This document shows, in pieces, positions 22,627-25,057 of a stretch of 25,057 nucleotides of DNA. Under the pieces are notes generated by a model, which ran no database searches, was not told the DNA's origin, and saw nothing but the letters and a program-made list of their open reading frames with translations. Every line of letters begins with the position of its first letter. Position 1 is the first letter of the stretch. The position numbers were made by a program, and so were the translations under genes. This DNA comes from Oscillospiraceae bacterium. GTDB lineage: Bacteria; Bacillota_A; Clostridia; Oscillospirales; Oscillospiraceae. Location of the stretch: the NCBI GenBank assembly GCA_015068175.1, contig SVLA01000011.1, forward strand, positions 1 to 25,057, read 5' to 3'.

Positions 22627-23748
22627 TCATTGTGCCGCCGGAACGGTCAGCGCGGCGATATACTCTTCCAAGGTGATGCCCAGCTCGTGGATCTCCGCCG
22701 CCACTTCGTGGCCCACATAGCGGTAATGCCAGGGCTCGTAAATGATGCCGGTCACATCGGTGGTACCCTTGGGGTAGCGCAGGATGAAACCGTACTTCCA
22801 GCAGTTTTCCATGAGCCAGATCTGGGCCTCCATGGTCTCCTGCTCCTCCACCAGGGAGTTGAGCCGGCGGTCCACCAGGTCCACCGCTAGGCCGAGCTGA
22901 TGCTCGCTGGTGCCGGGAGGGGCCACCACCGTGGCGGCGATCCGCTCGGCTTCGGACTGGCTGATGCCGGGATTGGCGGCCTTGACTTTGTCCACCTTGT
23001 TCTGGTACAGGATCCGCTGATCGGTGTTGGTGCGGTTTGCGGAGCGGCACCACACGGTGGGGACCTTCTTGCCGGTGCCGGCAAACATCTCCCGCATGGC
23101 CTCTTCGCAATCGTAGATCATATCCATCAGGTCGTCATAGATGAAATCCGCCACTTTTTTGTTGGAGGCATATTCATCCGGCAGGCTCACCAGGTTCACC
23201 TTGTAGCCTTCCGGCATGCGGTTCCAGGGATTGACCAGATAGATCTGGGCGCCGGAGGAAGTGAAGAACCAGGTCTCCCCTTCGATCTCCAGTTGACCCT
23301 TGGCGGCGGTGCCGTCGGCCTGGAGGTAATATTTGGCGCCGTCCAGCTCCAGCCAGCCGGTGTACATGGTCAGATCGTCGTTCAGGTAGTATTTCTTTCC
23401 AAAGACTTCCTGCCAGCCGGCGCCGCACAGCGCGCCGTCCTCACCGAAGAGCCACAGCCGATCCGCCACGGTTTGGGGACCGGTGACGGGCTGACCGTCC
23501 GCGCCGTAATAATACTGCTTTCCGTCCACCACCTGCCAGCCGGTCAAAACGGGATCCGTGGGCGGCTCCGTGGGCGCCGGGGTGGGTTCCGTGGGTGCCG
23601 GGGTGGGTTCCGTGGCCGGGGGTGTTTCCGGATCGCCGTTCATGCAGGCGGCAATGCCGATGATCATGACCAAAATCAGCGCCAGCAGGCCGATGAGGAC
23701 CTTCAGGGCGGTGTTTTGATTTTTCCTTCTGCGTCTGGGGGTTTCCAT
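22627..23748 (-). CDS. VanY-type D-alanyl-D-alanine carboxypeptidase with wall-binding repeats
   Basis: 373 residues. It removes terminal D-Ala from peptidoglycan stem peptides outside the membrane. The M15B/VanY domain (about 195-370) has the zinc ligands His283 and Asp290 in SEHQLGLAVDLV and His341 in EPWHYRYVG, with Glu338 as catalytic base. Before it lie choline/glucan-binding-type repeats (about 68-170; GWQVVDGKQYYYGADG, GWLELDGAKYYLQADG). A Pro/Thr/Glu linker (40-66) joins them to the N-terminus, which has RRRRK and a hydrophobic helix ending IAAC. That may be a lipobox with Cys35, or the helix may simply stay as an anchor. AAGGAG precedes the ATG. Single-gene unit. Confidence 0.92.
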   Translation of the reverse strand: METPRRRRKNQNTALKVLIGLLALILVMIIGIAACMNGDPETPPATEPTPAPTEPTPAPTEPPTDPVLTGWQVVDGKQYYYGADGQPVTGPQTVADRLWLFGEDGALCGAGWQEVFGKKYYLNDDLTMYTGWLELDGAKYYLQADGTAAKGQLEIEGETWFFTSSGAQIYLVNPWNRMPEGYKVNLVSLPDEYASNKKVADFIYDDLMDMIYDCEEAMREMFAGTGKKVPTVWCRSANRTNTDQRILYQNKVDKVKAANPGISQSEAERIAATVVAPPGTSEHQLGLAVDLVDRRLNSLVEEQETMEAQIWLMENCWKYGFILRYPKGTTDVTGIIYEPWHYRYVGHEVAAEIHELGITLEEYIAALTVPAAQ

Positions 23749-23840
23749 ATTGTTTGCTCCTTGTTCTCCGCTGAGAGTAAAATGTGCGATCCCGGGCCGG
23801 ATACCGATCCCGGGTCCGTTGTATAAAAATCTTCCCGTCT

Positions 23841-23869
23841 ATTTTATCATGCCCATTCCCGGATGTAAA
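23841..23869 (-). promoter_or_regulatory. Promoter of the carboxypeptidase gene
   Basis: On the minus strand TTTACA (23864-23869) and TAAAAT (23841-23846) are 17 bases apart, with TGA before the -10 (extended -10). Its -35 lies seven bases from the -35 of the divergent gene. Confidence 0.65.
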
Positions 23870-23876
23870 GAATGGA

Positions 23877-23905
23877 TTTACATTTCCCGAAAAAAGTGTT
23901 ACAAT
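23877..23905 (+). promoter_or_regulatory. Promoter of the L-cysteine desulfidase gene
   Basis: TTTACA (23877-23882) and TACAAT (23900-23905) are 17 bases apart, 29 bases before the GTG start. Confidence 0.7.
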
Positions 23906-23934
23906 GTCGAAAAACCAACGGGGAGGGCCACACC

Positions 23935-25057
23935 GTGAAAAAAGGCGACCATCTGTATCAGCAATTTGTGAACATCCTCCGGGAGGAACTGCGGCCCGCC
24001 ATGGGCTGCACCGAACCGATTGCCCTGGCCCTGGCTGCGGCCAAAGCCCGGCAGATTTTGGGCGCCCTGCCGGACCGGGTGGAGGCCCGGGTCAGCGGCA
24101 ACATCATCAAAAACGTGAAAAGCGTGGTGGTACCCAATACCGGCGGCCGCCGGGGCATTGCCGCAGCCATCTGCGCCGGCATCGTGGCCGGTGATGACGA
24201 TGCGTCCTTGCAGGTCATCAGCCGGGTCACCCCCCAGCAGCGGAGGGCCCTGGCCGAATATATGGCCAAAGAGCCGGTGACCATCCGCCCGGCGGACAGC
24301 GGCCTGGTGTTTGACATCGACCTGACGGTCTACAGCGGCGACGATTCTGCCCGCCTGCGGATCGCCAACCACCATACCAACATCGTCCTCATGCAGCGCA
24401 ACCGGGAGATCCTGCTGGAACTGCCCGTGGAAGAGGCCCCGGAGGATAACCTGACGGATAAATCCTGCCTGAGCATCGAGCGGATCGTGGAATTTGCGGA
24501 TTGCCTGGATGTGGCCGACGTGGAAGACACGGTGGGCCGCCAGTTGGAGTGCAACATGGCCATCGCCCGGGAGGGCATCGCCAACAATTGGGGCGCCAAT
24601 ATCGGCTCCGTGCTGCTGCAAAACCAGGGCGACCTGCTGAGCAAACGGGCTGCCGCTTATGCCGCCGCCGGCAGCGATGCCCGGATGAGCGGCTGTGAGA
24701 TGCCGGTGATCATCCTTTCCGGCTCCGGCAACCAGGGTATCACCGCCAGCGTTCCCGTGGCGGTCTATGCCGAGGCTTTGGGCAAGACCCGGGAGGAACT
24801 GCTCCGGGCCGTGACCCTCAGCGACCTGGTCACCGTCCATCAGAAAACCGGCATCGGACGGCTGTCCGCCTATTGCGGCGCCATCAGCGCCGGCTGCGGT
24901 GCCGGCGCCGGCATCGCCTACCTCACCGGCGGCAGGCTCCATGCCGTGGCACATACGCTGGTCAACAGCCTGGCCATCCTCTCCGGCACCATCTGCGACG
25001 GCGCCAAACCTTCCTGCGCCGCCAAGATCGCCGCGGCGGTGGACGCGGGCATTTTGG
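23935..25057 (+). CDS. cyuA: L-cysteine desulfidase, CyuA/YhaM (UPF0597) family (3' partial)
   Basis: 374 residues visible, open to the window edge; the family is usually about 430, so some 55 C-terminal residues are missing. The start is GTG 23935 behind GGGGAGG; no ATG fits the frame upstream. It degrades L-cysteine to pyruvate, ammonia and sulfide using an iron-sulfur cluster; members are often annotated as serine dehydratase alpha-like. Family hallmarks are RPAMGCTEPIALALA (Cys25), SGNIIKNVKSVVVPNTGG, LSGSGNQGITASVPV, the Cys-rich YCGAISAGCGAGAG (Cys314, Cys321) and TICDGAKPSCAAKI (Cys354, Cys361), among which the cluster ligands lie. The protein is cytoplasmic. No cysteine transporter or regulator gene is in view. 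Confidence 0.9.
   Translation, partial: MKKGDHLYQQFVNILREELRPAMGCTEPIALALAAAKARQILGALPDRVEARVSGNIIKNVKSVVVPNTGGRRGIAAAICAGIVAGDDDASLQVISRVTPQQRRALAEYMAKEPVTIRPADSGLVFDIDLTVYSGDDSARLRIANHHTNIVLMQRNREILLELPVEEAPEDNLTDKSCLSIERIVEFADCLDVADVEDTVGRQLECNMAIAREGIANNWGANIGSVLLQNQGDLLSKRAAAYAAAGSDARMSGCEMPVIILSGSGNQGITASVPVAVYAEALGKTREELLRAVTLSDLVTVHQKTGIGRLSAYCGAISAGCGAGAGIAYLTGGRLHAVAHTLVNSLAILSGTICDGAKPSCAAKIAAAVDAGIL

Noticed and set aside
23863..23883. ATGTAAA-N7-TTTACAT as a dedicated repressor operator
   Set aside because: It can be fully explained as two divergent -35 hexamers, so no separate operator is annotated; it is kept as a finding.
23899..24954. Minus-strand open frame over the start of the cysteine desulfidase
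   Set aside because: The plus-strand GTG-started frame carries the full family signature; the reverse frame is a shadow.

Overview
The window reads as chromosome of a GC-rich, Gram-positive gut-type Clostridia (probably Oscillospirales/Ruminococcaceae). This is inferred from strong AGGAGG-type ribosome binding sites, sigma-A promoters, lipoprotein and sortase-like surface anchors, an LplB/YtcP-type sugar ABC transporter, a stand-alone ppdK, a YmfF/YmfH peptidase pair, and palindromic intergenic repeats of a kind common in these genomes. No rRNA, tRNA, CRISPR array, transposase or integrase was seen.

Region 1 (1-8625, plus strand) is a carbohydrate-use locus. Two cell-surface proteins carry repeated copies of one beta-rich domain with a DGxMHPG signature. 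They are followed without a break by two sugar ABC permeases, a lipoprotein solute-binding protein, an intracellular GH51 alpha-L-arabinofuranosidase and a GH43-like protein, ending at a rho-independent terminator. The second surface-protein gene overlaps the first permease gene by four bases, and the binding-protein gene overlaps the GH51 gene by four bases, so most of the set is probably one operon. The likely job is capture, import and cytoplasmic trimming of arabinose-containing oligosaccharides. No transporter ATPase is present, so a shared MsmX-type ATPase elsewhere is expected.

Region 2 (8626-9801) is an AT-richer island with one unrecognised minus-strand gene. It is flanked by imperfect direct repeats of the ppdK 3' end: stop codon, following bases and a hairpin. 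This looks like an old insertion at, or duplication of, the end of ppdK.

Region 3 (9793-14560, minus strand) holds ppdK with its own promoter and terminator, then a two-gene unit of prmA and a membrane-anchored DUF4015-like protein.

Region 4 (14646-18312, plus strand) is ymfF-like, ymfH-like and lgt, ending in a strong hairpin. Region 5 (18313-22626) has an MscS channel gene diverging from a response regulator/histidine kinase pair. It is bordered on both sides by related intergenic palindromic repeats at 18362-18545 and 22442-22568.

Region 6 (22590-25057) has a VanY-type D,D-carboxypeptidase with cell-wall-binding repeats on the minus strand, diverging through back-to-back -35 boxes from a GTG-started L-cysteine desulfidase (CyuA/YhaM family) gene that runs off the window.

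The best candidates for something undescribed are the DGxMHPG surface-domain family coupled to the sugar transporter, and the orphan gene inserted at the ppdK 3' end.
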